From Desulfocapsa sp. (GTDB lineage Bacteria > Desulfobacterota > Desulfobulbia > Desulfobulbales > Desulfocapsaceae), in contig JAFLJO010000079.1 in NCBI GenBank assembly GCA_022712975.1, forward strand, positions 1 through 64,000: 64,000 bases of DNA, in the 5' to 3' direction. A model generated the notes under the pieces. It searched no databases. It had not been told where the DNA came from and saw only the letters and a list, made by a program, of their open reading frames with translations. Within the stretch, counting starts at the first letter, position 1. Every line of letters starts with the position of its first letter. The translations under genes and the position numbers were made by a program. Below are positions 1 to 8,151 of this stretch, in pieces.

Positions 1-398
1 TTGGCCTTGCAGTCTCTTTAAGTGGATACCAGAAACATGGTGCATATATGCTGGAACATGCGGACTTGCCCGGTTTTTCTTTTGAAGAGCAGGTCTGGAT
101 GAGTGTTCTGGTGCGCTACCACCGAAAAAAAATAGCAAAAATTCTCTGCAGCTATTTTTCGAAAGCAGAGCAGCAGAAAGGTTTAAGGCTTGTGGTGTTG
201 CTTCGTCTTGCCGCTTTGTTGCATCGTTCCCGCAAAGAAGAAACAGCAGTTATTGAAGAGGTTATCGCTGATGATAAAGGCTTGACCCTGCAGTTTGCAA
301 AGGGTGCGCTGATAAAGCATCCCTTGCAACTCGTCAGTCTTGAGCAGGAAGCTAAACATCTCCAGAGTCTGGGCTTTGAACTCAGGTTTTCTTCCTGA
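1..398 (+). CDS. Ppx/GppA phosphatase, C-terminal fragment (5' partial)
   Basis: The reading frame is open from the left edge of the window (first full codon at base 3), so the track start at 48 is an internal Met and the gene begins outside. The visible part is the C-terminal helical (HD-like) region of exopolyphosphatase/guanosine-pentaphosphate phosphohydrolases. It starts at 'SGYQKHGAYMLEHADLPGF', where the family has a His-rich turn followed by a Gly-Phe, continues with 'LRLAALLHRSR', and ends with the typical 'HPLQLVSLEQEAKHLQSLGF'. These enzymes hydrolyse polyphosphate or pppGpp in the cytoplasm. The catalytic actin-like N-terminal domains are not visible, so Ppx and GppA cannot be told apart. 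Its 3' end overlaps the relic on the other strand by 17 bases. Confidence 0.85.
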   Translation, partial: GLAVSLSGYQKHGAYMLEHADLPGFSFEEQVWMSVLVRYHRKKIAKILCSYFSKAEQQKGLRLVVLLRLAALLHRSRKEETAVIEEVIADDKGLTLQFAKGALIKHPLQLVSLEQEAKHLQSLGFELRFSS

Positions 399-516
399 TT
401 GTTCTTCCATATCCACCACCCCCTGGGGTGAGGATACGGATAGAATCACCAGCTTTGGCAAATATTTCATTTTTCCCGCCAAGATTCAGGCGACGGCCAT
501 CTTTACAAATAGCACT
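382..516 (-). pseudogene. Relic of hydantoinase B/5-oxoprolinase C-terminus
   Basis: On the minus strand a 44-codon open stretch with no start codon reads SAICKDGRRLNLGGKNE..., then a 'KAGDSIRILTPGGGGYG' motif, then a stop. The GD-x-I-x-I-x-TPGGGGYG ending is the conserved C-terminus of HyuB/oxoprolinase-beta proteins. Upstream the frame closes (TAG) inside the 3' end of the WYL gene, and I see no HyuB sequence beyond it. It is therefore a decayed gene end, overlapping the WYL gene by 14 bases and the ppx tail by 17. The family match is from motif memory; the decay is seen directly. Confidence 0.6.
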
Positions 517-1432
517 CTAGCATTTTTTTGATTTCAAGACGTACTTTTTCGCGAAGTGATTCAGGTTCCAGCACCTGTGCCATGGAGCCATATTGAAGGA
601 TTTTCATTGTTATCTCCCTATCATCATTGACAGGTAATGAAAGGACGATCCCACGATCCTGCTCTTTAATTTTCTGGTTTTTATGCCAATGTTGTTTACG
701 TACAAGTTCTGCAGCTGTCCCTGTAAATGCAATTTTTGCATGATAGCGCAGTTTCCCAGTGAAAATACCGAAGGCTTCATCTAATAAAAAGTCTGGAGCA
801 GGGTGCGGTGTGCTGATTTTTTTTCCGGTTGCTGCTGTTTCAATTCTGGCCATATGAAACAAACGATGATCACGGCGCAGAAAGCAATATGCCAGCAGAT
901 ACCAGCGTCCCTGATAGTTGATAAGACGCTGTGGTTCAAGTGAACGCGAACTTCTTTCTGCTTCCGCAGAGCGGTAGTTTATTTCAAGTATCCGATCTTT
1001 TAATACAGCTTCAACAATGGTTTCAAAAATAGATGGCGTAAGTGATTCCACCTCTATCCACTGACAAAGCACATTGTCCATAAGTCGCTCATACCCCGGA
1101 GCAATTAGTTCAGTCAGTCGTTTCTCCAGCTTTTTCATCTCCGGCAGGCCGCCTAAGCCCGCTTCATCCGCCATTTTATTAAGCAACCCCATAAGAAAGA
1201 GCAGCTTTGGACTGTCTTCAAAGGGGAGTGTAAAGTCATCCTCGGTATAATAAAAACCTTTACGGGTGGAATCAAAGGCCAAGGGAGCAAGGAGTCGATC
1301 CCGCATATAACTGATGTCGCGGTGGGCGGTGGCGCGGGAAAGTTCGAACTCCTCTTTCAGGGTGGTGGCGTTTGGAAAACTGTTATTTTTCAGTTTTTGG
1401 TGGAAGGAATAAATACGTTCAAGACGGCTCAT
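503..1432 (-). CDS. WYL-domain transcriptional regulator
   Basis: 309 residues, ATG start. The N-terminal 60 residues form a DeoR-like HTH ('LKEEFELSRATAHRDISYMRDRL'), the helix pattern typical of HTH_11. The central part holds a WYL domain ('ILEINYRSAEAE...EPQRLINYQGRWYLLAYC'), where the conserved W-Y-L triplet is visible in 'GRWYLLAYC'. WYL proteins are cytoplasmic transcription factors, some of which bind nucleotides or ssDNA and several of which control phage-defence loci. The gene stands alone, with no obvious target operon on the same strand. A near-perfect inverted repeat lies about 50 bases upstream and may be its own operator. No strong Shine-Dalgarno is visible before the ATG. Confidence 0.85.
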   Translation of the reverse strand: MSRLERIYSFHQKLKNNSFPNATTLKEEFELSRATAHRDISYMRDRLLAPLAFDSTRKGFYYTEDDFTLPFEDSPKLLFLMGLLNKMADEAGLGGLPEMKKLEKRLTELIAPGYERLMDNVLCQWIEVESLTPSIFETIVEAVLKDRILEINYRSAEAERSSRSLEPQRLINYQGRWYLLAYCFLRRDHRLFHMARIETAATGKKISTPHPAPDFLLDEAFGIFTGKLRYHAKIAFTGTAAELVRKQHWHKNQKIKEQDRGIVLSLPVNDDREITMKILQYGSMAQVLEPESLREKVRLEIKKMLECYL

Positions 1433-1484
1433 TTGTTTTGTGGAAAATCGTTTCGATTAGTTATCAATGCTTAGACGGAAACTA

Positions 1485-1515
1485 AATAAGTTGAGAATAT
1501 TATGCTCAAGTTATT
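1485..1515. promoter_or_regulatory. Inverted repeat upstream of WYL gene (candidate operator)
   Basis: AATAAGTTGAG and CTCAAGTTATT are inverted copies of 11 bases with one mismatch, separated by 9 bases, 53 bases upstream of the WYL start codon. The size and place fit a dimeric repressor site or autoregulation. The stretch 1433-1668 shows no gene. The assignment is inference only. Confidence 0.35.
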
Positions 1516-1668
1516 TCCTGTACGTTCCTTAGCATGCCGGGGTGGATATGTCAGGAGGAACATTTCCGAATGCTGACATTTAGGCTTGTTGTTTTATGGC
1601 GTAAAGCAATATGTATCGACCTGTTTTTGCCATCTGTTTGTATCTTTTTAAAATGGAAGGACTGCTGT

Positions 1669-3129
1669 TTATCGTGGTTTTCGACGATGTTTTACCGGAA
1701 GGATTTTTAACTGTTCTCTGTATTTTGCCACGGTTCGGCGAGCAATCTTGATATTCTTTTCCGCAAGTTTTAGTGAAATACTATTGTCACTAAGGGGTTT
1801 GAAGGGGTCTTCTTTCAGAATCATCTTTCGGATACGTTCACGGATGGACTCTGCGGCCAGTGCCTCTTCACCCTGCCTGGGGATTGCAGTGGAGAAAAAG
1901 TATTTCAGCTCATAAATACCAATGGGTGTATGCACATATTTATTTGATGTCACCCGGCTGATTGTAGATTCGTGCATTTCTATATCTTCAGCCACATCAC
2001 GCAGGATAAGAGGTTTCAACCTGGTTGCACCATGTTCAAAAAAGTCGTGCTGGAACTTGAGGATGCTTTCCATGACTTTAAAAATTGTACGTTGACGCTG
2101 ATGCAGGGATTTAATAAACCAGCCCGCATCTTTGAGTTTTTCTTCGATATATCGTTTTGACTTTTTCTCCATCGAATCTTCTTCGTCTTGCAGTAAATTC
2201 TGCAGCTGGGAAGAAAGCTTTAAATTAGGGATATCTTCTTCATTGAGGTGGATAACATATTTCCCATCAATTTTTCGAATATAGACATCAGGGACAACAT
2301 AGTTTGTGGCCTCCTGGCTGTATGGCAGTCCTGGGTAGGGGGTAAGCTCAGTTGTAATAAACTCAATAGCCTTGATAACTTCATTGCGCTTGCGGCCGGT
2401 CGCTTGGCAGATTGCCTTGTAGTTGCGAGTCTGCAAGAAATTAAGATTGTTCTTCACAATTTCAGCAGCAAGGGAACCTTCCAGGTTCATCCGTTCAAGC
2501 TGAAGAAAAAGTGATTCACTAACGTCTCTTGCTGCAATACCGGGGGGATCAAAATCCTGTATGACTTCGAGTAGATATTCTGCTGAATCATGGTCGCATT
2601 CTGTAGCTTCCATGACCTCTTCAAGCGTACATTCCAGAAAACCGTAGCGATTGAGATTGCCGGCAATAAAGAGAGCTGTCTCCCATTCATCCGGATCAAG
2701 CTCAGAGTGGGCAAGCTGCCATTGGATGTATGCGAGAAGACCCGGTTTTTCAGAAATAAAATCAAACTGACTGGGGGCATCAGCAGGAGGAGTTTCGCGG
2801 GAAAAAGAAACATTGGAATCAAAGGTATTGGCGTAATCTTCCCAATTTGTTTCAGGGATAGTGCCTTCGGCTCTTACCTGGTCAGTATGATCCTGCTCTT
2901 TTTGCTGTTCAACCTTATGTTCAACAGTTGAAGAGAGACTCTGCGTATTTTCTTTTCTCTCCTGTATACTTGTATCTTCTTCGAGACCGGGGTTTTGTTC
3001 AATCTCTGCCTGGAGGGCATCGCCCAACTCCAGCCGATTCATTTGCAGCAGCTTAATGGCAAGACGCAACTGCGGTGTCATTATCAGTTTTTGGGATAGC
3101 TTAAGCTGTTGTCTAAGTTCGAGACCCAT
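1669..3129 (-). CDS. rpoN: RNA polymerase sigma-54 factor
   Basis: 486 residues from the ATG at 3129. Sigma-54 directs RNA polymerase to -24/-12 promoters and needs an AAA+ activator; one such activator is encoded at 19112. Region I is glutamine/leucine-rich ('LRQQLKLSQKLIMTPQLRLAI'), as in all RpoN. An acidic region II follows, then the core-binding domain, the HTH, and the RpoN box 'ARRTVAKYREQL' near the C-terminus. The track start at 3195 is rejected: its first 22 residues are a translation of the repeat array that abuts the gene. RpoN follows lptA-lptB in the same direction, the usual proteobacterial order. The repeat sits where a ribosome-binding site would be, and no clear Shine-Dalgarno is seen. 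Confidence 0.97.
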   Translation of the reverse strand: MGLELRQQLKLSQKLIMTPQLRLAIKLLQMNRLELGDALQAEIEQNPGLEEDTSIQERKENTQSLSSTVEHKVEQQKEQDHTDQVRAEGTIPETNWEDYANTFDSNVSFSRETPPADAPSQFDFISEKPGLLAYIQWQLAHSELDPDEWETALFIAGNLNRYGFLECTLEEVMEATECDHDSAEYLLEVIQDFDPPGIAARDVSESLFLQLERMNLEGSLAAEIVKNNLNFLQTRNYKAICQATGRKRNEVIKAIEFITTELTPYPGLPYSQEATNYVVPDVYIRKIDGKYVIHLNEEDIPNLKLSSQLQNLLQDEEDSMEKKSKRYIEEKLKDAGWFIKSLHQRQRTIFKVMESILKFQHDFFEHGATRLKPLILRDVAEDIEMHESTISRVTSNKYVHTPIGIYELKYFFSTAIPRQGEEALAAESIRERIRKMILKEDPFKPLSDNSISLKLAEKNIKIARRTVAKYREQLKILPVKHRRKPR

Positions 3130-3130
3130 T

Positions 3131-3335
3131 ATCAGAAGCCAGAGGCCAGAGGCCAGAAGGCCAGAAACCAGAAGCCAGAAAGGGTACTTACCCACCTCTT
3201 GTCTACAAGCTGTGATCTGGAATGAATTGTATGTTTTTCTTCGCGTCTGTGACGCCCAACTATCCTGATTTCTGTCATCTGATTTCCGGTTTCTGGCTTC
3301 TGGTTTCTGGCCTTCTGGCTTCTGGCCTTCTGGCT
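3131..3335. repeat. Inverted pair of heptanucleotide repeat arrays between lptB and rpoN
   Basis: The left arm (about 3131-3182) is a degenerate array of CCAGAAG/CCAGAGG units. The right arm (about 3283-3335) is the reverse complement (TTCTGGC, TTCTGGT, CCTTCTGG units). About 100 bases of non-coding sequence separate them. The arms match over about 50 bases with few differences, so a transcript across the lptB-rpoN junction could fold into a very long hairpin. The lptB stop codon touches the right arm and the rpoN start codon touches the left arm. ORFs called through it (3132..3356) are repeat translations, not genes. Confidence 0.8.
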
Positions 3336-4056
3336 ACATGCTGAAGTTTTCGCCAAGATACATCTTACGGGCTACGGCACTCTCAATGATATCATCCGCA
3401 ACACCACTGGTTATAATTTTTCCTGCATTCATAATGTAGGCAAAATCACAAACCTCAAGAGTTTCTCTCACATTATGATCTGAGATAAGAACGCCAATTC
3501 CCCTATCTTTCAAGCCTCTGATCAATTTTTGCAGATCAGCCACAGCCAGTGGGTCGATGCCGGCAAAGGGCTCATCAAGTAAAATAAAATCAGGCCTGGT
3601 GGCAAGCGCGCGCATGATTTCAACCCGCCTGCGTTCGCCACCGGACAGAGCATGTCCTTTGTTATCTCTTAAATAACCGATTTTGAGATTTTCCAAAAGC
3701 TCATCAATTCGGCTGGTGATTTCGTTTTTAGTCAGGCCCAGAGGTTCCAGTACAATGCGAATATTTTCTTCCACTGTAAGCTTTTTAAAAACCGATGGTT
3801 CCTGCGCAAGGTAGGAAATACCTTTTTGGGCACGTTTATGAATGGGAAGGTTTGTGATCTCTTCGCCATTCAGCAGTACACGCCCCTCATCGGGGCGGAT
3901 AAAACCGGCAATGCAATAAAAGGAAGTTGTTTTGCCTGCTCCGTTTGGGCCGAGCAGTCCGATAATCGCACCAGTGTTGACCTGGATACTTACTCCGTCA
4001 ACAACAGTACGACTACGGTAACGTTTGACAATTTTATCGGTTTCCAGCTGTGCCAT
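3334..4056 (-). CDS. lptB: LPS export ABC transporter ATP-binding protein LptB
   Basis: 240 residues, the usual LptB length. It is the cytoplasmic ATPase that, with LptF/LptG, powers extraction of lipopolysaccharide from the inner membrane. Seen in order: Walker A 'GLLGPNGAGKTT', Q-loop region 'ISYLAQEPSVFKKLTVEEN' (characteristic of LptB), signature 'LSGGERRR', Walker B 'ILLDEPFAGIDP' and an H-loop 'LISDHNV'. It follows lptA by 46 bases and precedes rpoN, so the three form one leftward operon. Its stop codon lies at the edge of the heptanucleotide array. Confidence 0.97.
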   Translation of the reverse strand: MAQLETDKIVKRYRSRTVVDGVSIQVNTGAIIGLLGPNGAGKTTSFYCIAGFIRPDEGRVLLNGEEITNLPIHKRAQKGISYLAQEPSVFKKLTVEENIRIVLEPLGLTKNEITSRIDELLENLKIGYLRDNKGHALSGGERRRVEIMRALATRPDFILLDEPFAGIDPLAVADLQKLIRGLKDRGIGVLISDHNVRETLEVCDFAYIMNAGKIITSGVADDIIESAVARKMYLGENFSM

Positions 4057-4102
4057 ATTCGTAACCGTTCACCAGGTAAGCGTAGACTCCGTACCCCATC
4101 TG

Positions 4103-4600
4103 CTATTGTGGTGTCAGGATAGCTCTCACCCTGCCTGGTTTTTTTTCTGTACCAGCACCACCAACTACTTCCGATCGTCCTTCATCAAGATAATAAACGA
4201 TGGTGTCTCCACTAACCAGATTGCTACCCTGCCATGCCTTGGCGTCACCACTTAAAATCACTTTACGTTCTTTGGCAAGGTAGTTCATGACTTCTCCGGT
4301 TCCCATCCAATCACCCCTGGTTATTTCAACATTACCTATGCACTTGAGACGTTTAACTTCCTGTTTTTTACCCTCTTCGGCAGCTGTGTAGTAGACTGTC
4401 ATTTCGTCGGATCGAATACGAACATCAGCCTGAGCAGCATCAACATTTCCTGTAAAAAGAACACTGTTCTCTTCCTCAAGCGAAGTCATATGGTCTGCTT
4501 CAATGGTGATGGGAGCACTGGCCGCAAAAAGGGGTGCGACGCAAAAAGTAAGAAAGAAAAAAACCCAGAAAAGTAGGTTATGTAGGTGTTTGTTCAGCAC
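4103..4600 (-). CDS. lptA: LPS transport periplasmic protein LptA
   Basis: 165 residues from a GTG start at 4600, which is preceded by GGAGAG at good spacing. The track start at 4651 adds 17 residues without a Shine-Dalgarno and blurs the signal peptide. The N-terminus is a signal peptide ('LHNLLFWVFFFLTFCVAPLFAAS'). The mature part is an OstA/LptA beta-jellyroll ('ITIEADHMTSLEEENSVLFTGNVDA', 'VEITRGDWMGTGEVMNYL'). LptA bridges the periplasm and carries LPS to LptD. It is the first gene of the leftward operon. lptC, which normally sits directly upstream, is absent here; argB diverges instead. Confidence 0.88.
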   Translation of the reverse strand: MLNKHLHNLLFWVFFFLTFCVAPLFAASAPITIEADHMTSLEEENSVLFTGNVDAAQADVRIRSDEMTVYYTAAEEGKKQEVKRLKCIGNVEITRGDWMGTGEVMNYLAKERKVILSGDAKAWQGSNLVSGDTIVYYLDEGRSEVVGGAGTEKKPGRVRAILTPQ

Positions 4601-4677
4601 AAAACTCTCCAAAAAAATAACAAGTGGGAATGATTCCGTTGCAATTACCAAGCCTAATATAATCGTGCTCTTGCAAA

Positions 4678-4725
4678 AAGTAAAGAAATCCTGCTAAAAA
4701 GCGGGAGGGAAAGATTTCTTTACTT
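4678..4725. promoter_or_regulatory. 13-bp perfect inverted repeat in the lptA/argB divergent region
   Basis: AAGTAAAGAAATC (4678-4690) is perfectly inverted as GATTTCTTTACTT (4713-4725). The 22-base loop holds a short inner stem (CTGCT/AGCGG with one mismatch). It lies between the divergent lptA and argB start codons. It could be an operator for one of them, or a symmetrical transcription barrier. The symmetry is seen; the role is not known. Confidence 0.5.
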
Positions 4726-4829
4726 CAATCAATTGAGTCAGTAGAATAGAAAGATTATGTGATCGTGTGAGTTGCATGTGACTGATTTAAGTAGACAATG
4801 TCGCTATTGGTAAAAAGGATACTGAAAAA

Positions 4830-5717
4830 ATGCAGGAAAGTATTGATAGGGCGAAAGGGCTTATTGAGTCCCTTCCCTATATGCAGGAATTTCGGCACAA
4901 AACCGTGGTTATCAAATATGGCGGGCACGCCATGGTGGATGAAAACCTGAAAAAACAGTTTGCCCTCGATGTTATCTTGATGAAACATATCGGAATTAAT
5001 CCAGTGATTGTGCATGGCGGCGGTCCCCAGATTAATCTCCTGTTGGACAGACTGGAGATAAAGCCCTGCTACGTTCAGGGGATGCGGGTCACCGATGGCG
5101 AGACCATGAGTGTGGTGGAAATGGTTCTTGTAGGGAAGGTGAACAAGGAAATCGTGGGTAATATTAATCATTGTGGTGGCCGGGCAGTTGGACTTTCCGG
5201 ACGGGATGGTGATCTTATCTTTGCTGAAAAGATGTGTGTGAGTAAGAAAAATGACGCAGCCTTAAAAGATGCTCCGCCGGAGCTGATTGATCTTGGTCGA
5301 GTGGGCCAGGTAACAGCGGTTAACCCGGAGATTCTACAGGCACTGGAAAAGAATGATTTCATCCCGGTGATAGCACCCGTTGGTGTTGGAGAAGACGGAC
5401 AGGCCTTCAATATTAATGCCGACCTTGTGGCTGCTGCCATTGCCGGTGAGTTAAAGGCTGCAAAGCTTGTGCTGCTGACAGATGTTGCAGGTGTTCAGGA
5501 TGGCGAAGGAACATTGTTTAAATCCTTAAAACAAGACGATATTGAAGAGTTAATTGAGCAAAAAACCATTGGCGGCGGTATGATTCCCAAGGTACGCTGT
5601 TGTGCTGATGCATTAAGCCGCGGGGTCGCAAAAACACATATCATAGATGGGCGAATTGAACATGCCATCTTACTCGAGATATTCACAAAAGATGGAATAG
5701 GAACGGAGATAGTTTGA
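4830..5717 (+). CDS. argB: Acetylglutamate kinase
   Basis: 295 residues. It phosphorylates N-acetylglutamate with ATP in the second step of arginine biosynthesis (cytoplasm). The amino acid kinase fold is clear: '[10 protein letters not shown]' (phosphate-binding Lys and glycine loop), '[10 protein letters not shown]' (substrate site) and '[11 protein letters not shown]' (nucleotide site). The N-terminal extension before 'KTVVIKYGG' is of the kind found in arginine-inhibited hexameric NAGKs, so feedback inhibition by arginine is likely but inferred. ATG start with AAAAGGA upstream. The stop codon overlaps the argD start (TGATG). Confidence 0.96.
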   Translation: MQESIDRAKGLIESLPYMQEFRHKTVVIKYGGHAMVDENLKKQFALDVILMKHIGINPVIVHGGGPQINLLLDRLEIKPCYVQGMRVTDGETMSVVEMVLVGKVNKEIVGNINHCGGRAVGLSGRDGDLIFAEKMCVSKKNDAALKDAPPELIDLGRVGQVTAVNPEILQALEKNDFIPVIAPVGVGEDGQAFNINADLVAAAIAGELKAAKLVLLTDVAGVQDGEGTLFKSLKQDDIEELIEQKTIGGGMIPKVRCCADALSRGVAKTHIIDGRIEHAILLEIFTKDGIGTEIV

Positions 5718-6919
5718 TGAGTGGTGAAAACGCAAGATGGGCTGAAAGGAGCGATAAAGTGCTTACAGGAACATATGCAAGGTATCCAGCGGCCATGGTA
5801 AAAGGAGAAGGATGCACACTAACCGATGCAGATGGACGGGAATATCTGGATTGCCTGGCAGGAATTGCAGTTTGCAGTCTGGGTCATTGCCATCCAGCTG
5901 TGACCGAGGCAATTTGCAGTCAGGCAAGGGAACTGGTGCATGTCTCCAATCTTTACGACACCCTGCCTCAGATTAAACTTGCTGAATTGTTGACTGAAAA
6001 CTCCTTTGCCGATCAGATTTTTATGGCAAACAGCGGGGCAGAGGCCAATGAAGCTGCAATAAAACTTGCAAGAATCTGTGCAGGGCATGAACGATATGGC
6101 ATTATTTCACTTGCCGGATCCTTTCATGGTAGAACGTTAGCCACCGTTGCCGCTACTGGTCAGCCCAAATTCTGGGAGGGTTTTGAACCCATGCCCGAAG
6201 GCTTTTCCCATGCGCCTTTCGGGAATCTGAATGTGCTGGAAGCCATGATTACCGACCACACCTGCGCAATCCTCTGTGAACCTTTGCAGGGAGAGAGTGG
6301 CGTTCGACCTCTGGATGTTGAATATCTGAAAGGCGTTGAGGATCTTTGCAGGAAACATGATCTCCTGCTTATCCTTGATGAAATTCAAACCGGTATCGGG
6401 CGAACCGGAAGCTTTTTTGCCTATGAGCAACTGGGCATTGTTCCGGATATTATGACAATTGCCAAGGCACTGGGAAATGGTTTGCCAATAGGTGCAATGC
6501 TCACCAGAAAAGAGTTGGCAGCTTCCTTTGTGCCTGGTACCCATGGCTCAACTTTTGGTGGAAATCCCGTGACTGCGGCCGCTGCTGTTGCTACTCTTAC
6601 AATCATTCTGGAAGATGGTTTTCTTGATGGTGTCAAAGAGAAGGGCGAGTATTTGCAGGCAGGCCTTGAAGATCTGGCTGCACGTTTTCCTGCTCTTGCC
6701 AACGGTGCACGGGGAATGGGGTTGATTCGGGGGCTGGTGCTTACTGAAAAAGGGATTAAAAATGGTACTGACATGGTGAACAGGCTTTTTGCTAAAGGCA
6801 TACTTATTAATTTTGCCGGAAATGCTGTTCTTCGTTTTTTGCCGCCCCTTATTATAAGCACGGAAGAAATTGATCGATTATTGACTGCGTTAGGGGACGT
6901 TTTAGCAGAATATGAGTAA
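5717..6919 (+). CDS. argD: Acetylornithine aminotransferase
   Basis: 400 residues. A class-III PLP aminotransferase that makes N-acetylornithine from the semialdehyde and glutamate. Seen: 'NSGAEANEAAIKLAR' (PLP phosphate pocket), 'ILDEIQTGIGRTG' (pyridine-N Asp) and 'IAKALGNGLPIGA' with the Schiff-base lysine. I start at the ATG at 5717, which overlaps the argB TGA by one base and has GGAG 8 bases upstream; the track begins one codon earlier at a TTG. Translational coupling to argB is likely. Some family members also act on succinyl-diaminopimelate; with the dap genes close by, a dual role is possible. Confidence 0.95.
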   Translation: MSGENARWAERSDKVLTGTYARYPAAMVKGEGCTLTDADGREYLDCLAGIAVCSLGHCHPAVTEAICSQARELVHVSNLYDTLPQIKLAELLTENSFADQIFMANSGAEANEAAIKLARICAGHERYGIISLAGSFHGRTLATVAATGQPKFWEGFEPMPEGFSHAPFGNLNVLEAMITDHTCAILCEPLQGESGVRPLDVEYLKGVEDLCRKHDLLLILDEIQTGIGRTGSFFAYEQLGIVPDIMTIAKALGNGLPIGAMLTRKELAASFVPGTHGSTFGGNPVTAAAAVATLTIILEDGFLDGVKEKGEYLQAGLEDLAARFPALANGARGMGLIRGLVLTEKGIKNGTDMVNRLFAKGILINFAGNAVLRFLPPLIISTEEIDRLLTALGDVLAEYE

Positions 6920-6921
6920 AT

Positions 6922-7021
6922 ATTTGGCTAGCACACCATCTTCGTCTGATTCGGCTTGTTCACATATGAACTAATATAGTTCACAAGCCGAATCAAACGA
7001 ACCTGGCGCACTATCCAAACA
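6922..7021. repeat. Long imperfect inverted repeat downstream of argD
   Basis: About 40-base arms (6922-6962 and 6980-7021). The inner 22 bases differ at only three positions (TTCGTCTGATTCGGCTTG against its inverse); the outer half is more diverged. Two smaller palindromes (GTTCA-TGAAC and GAACT-AGTTC) sit in the apex. It lies in the 314-base gap 6920-7233, which holds no gene. It could be a strong terminator or folded RNA between argD and argF, although no long T-run follows. Confidence 0.65.
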
Positions 7022-7074
7022 TTTACAACTCAGTGGTTCGGGCTGTTTCTGGGGCTAACTCGAATATTTACGAA
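7014..7074 (+). repeat. Dispersed hairpin repeat, copy A
   Basis: This stretch begins CCAAACATTTACAACT and matches 33476-33533 over about 55 bases, with differences that are almost all C/T transitions. The core can fold: TTCGGGCTG pairs with TAACTCGAA, using G-U pairs and one mismatch. See copy B for the perfect stem. It adjoins the right arm of the long inverted repeat. The rest of the gap up to argF (7075-7233) is AT-rich and holds nothing I can name. Confidence 0.65.
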
Positions 7075-7233
7075 TATGAGGCTTGATTTGTCTATTTCAC
7101 GAAAATATTTGCAAATCAATCCTGTTTTGGGTAAATATGGTTTCTTTCCCCCAAAATAAAGCGATTGGGCTGGGGATACAGCTAATAAAGGCGGAGTAAC
7201 AATAACAACCGTCTGTTAAAAAAGATATAGCTT

Positions 7234-8148
7234 ATGCGACGCCATTTACAGTCATTAGACGATTTCACTAAAGAAGAGTTACTGGGTTTTATTGATCGCG
7301 CAATCCTGCTTAAAAAAGAGCGTGCCGCAGGAGTCAAGCACCAACAGTTAGCCGGAAAAATAGTTGGCCTGATATTTGAAAAACCCTCTACAAGAACACG
7401 GGTTTCCTTTGAAGCTGCCATGTATGGTTTAGGCGGGCAGGTAATCTTTCTTTCCGGACGCGACACCCAGCTTGCCCGTTCTGAGCCTCTAAAGGATATG
7501 GCAAGGGTTATGGCCAGGTATGTGGACGGCATTGTTGTGAGGACGTTTGGCCAGAAAGTTGTGACTGAGCTTGCAGAGTATTCTTCTGTTCCGGTGATCA
7601 ATGCTTTGACCGACCTTCATCATCCCTGCCAGATCCTCAGCGACATTATGACTGTTGTTGAGAAAAAAGGGAATATTGAAGCGTTAAAGATCGCCTGGAT
7701 TGGTGATGGAAACAATATGGCCAATTCATGGATTCAGGCTGCCGGACGAATCGGTTTTGAATTGATTCTTGCCTGTCCTGAAGGCTATGACCCTGATTCT
7801 GAGATACTGGCTGCGGCACAAAAAGAGTCGGCAAAACCAATTACTGTACTGCGCAGCCCACAAGAAGCAGTGGCTGCAGCTGATGTGATAAACACCGATG
7901 TCTGGGCCTCCATGGGACAGGAGAGCGAGCAGGACGAGCGTCTGGCTATTTTTCAGCCACTACAGATCAATGCAGAACTCATGAGCAAAGCCCCGGCGGA
8001 TGCCATTGTTTTACACTGTCTGCCTGCACATCGTGAAGAAGAAATAACAGAAGAGGTTCTTGAGTCTGTACGTTGTGTGGCTTTTGATCAGGCAGAAAAT
8101 AAAATGCATATGCACAAATCAATACTCGAACAGTTGTTGAAAGGATAA
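7234..8148 (+). CDS. argF: Ornithine carbamoyltransferase
   Basis: 304 residues, the usual length. It joins carbamoyl phosphate to ornithine to form citrulline. Diagnostic motifs are all present: 'FEKPSTRTRVSFE' (carbamoyl-phosphate site STRTR), 'DLHHPCQILSD' (HPCQ), 'WIGDGNNMANSW' (ornithine site) and 'HCLPAHREEEI'. argG starts 3 bases after its stop, so argF-argG-argH form one operon. The ATG has only a weak purine stretch upstream. Confidence 0.97.
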   Translation: MRRHLQSLDDFTKEELLGFIDRAILLKKERAAGVKHQQLAGKIVGLIFEKPSTRTRVSFEAAMYGLGGQVIFLSGRDTQLARSEPLKDMARVMARYVDGIVVRTFGQKVVTELAEYSSVPVINALTDLHHPCQILSDIMTVVEKKGNIEALKIAWIGDGNNMANSWIQAAGRIGFELILACPEGYDPDSEILAAAQKESAKPITVLRSPQEAVAAADVINTDVWASMGQESEQDERLAIFQPLQINAELMSKAPADAIVLHCLPAHREEEITEEVLESVRCVAFDQAENKMHMHKSILEQLLKG

Positions 8149-8151
8149 AAA

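Noticed and set aside
183-482. Minus-strand ORF 183..482 (MAGKMKYLPKL...)
   Set aside because: Wrong frame relative to the HyuB-like relic and mostly antisense to the real ppx gene.
3130-3195. N-terminal extension of rpoN (MGKYPFWLLVSGLL...) and ORF 3132..3356
   Set aside because: Both are translations of the TTCTGGC repeat array; RpoN region I begins at the ATG at 3129.
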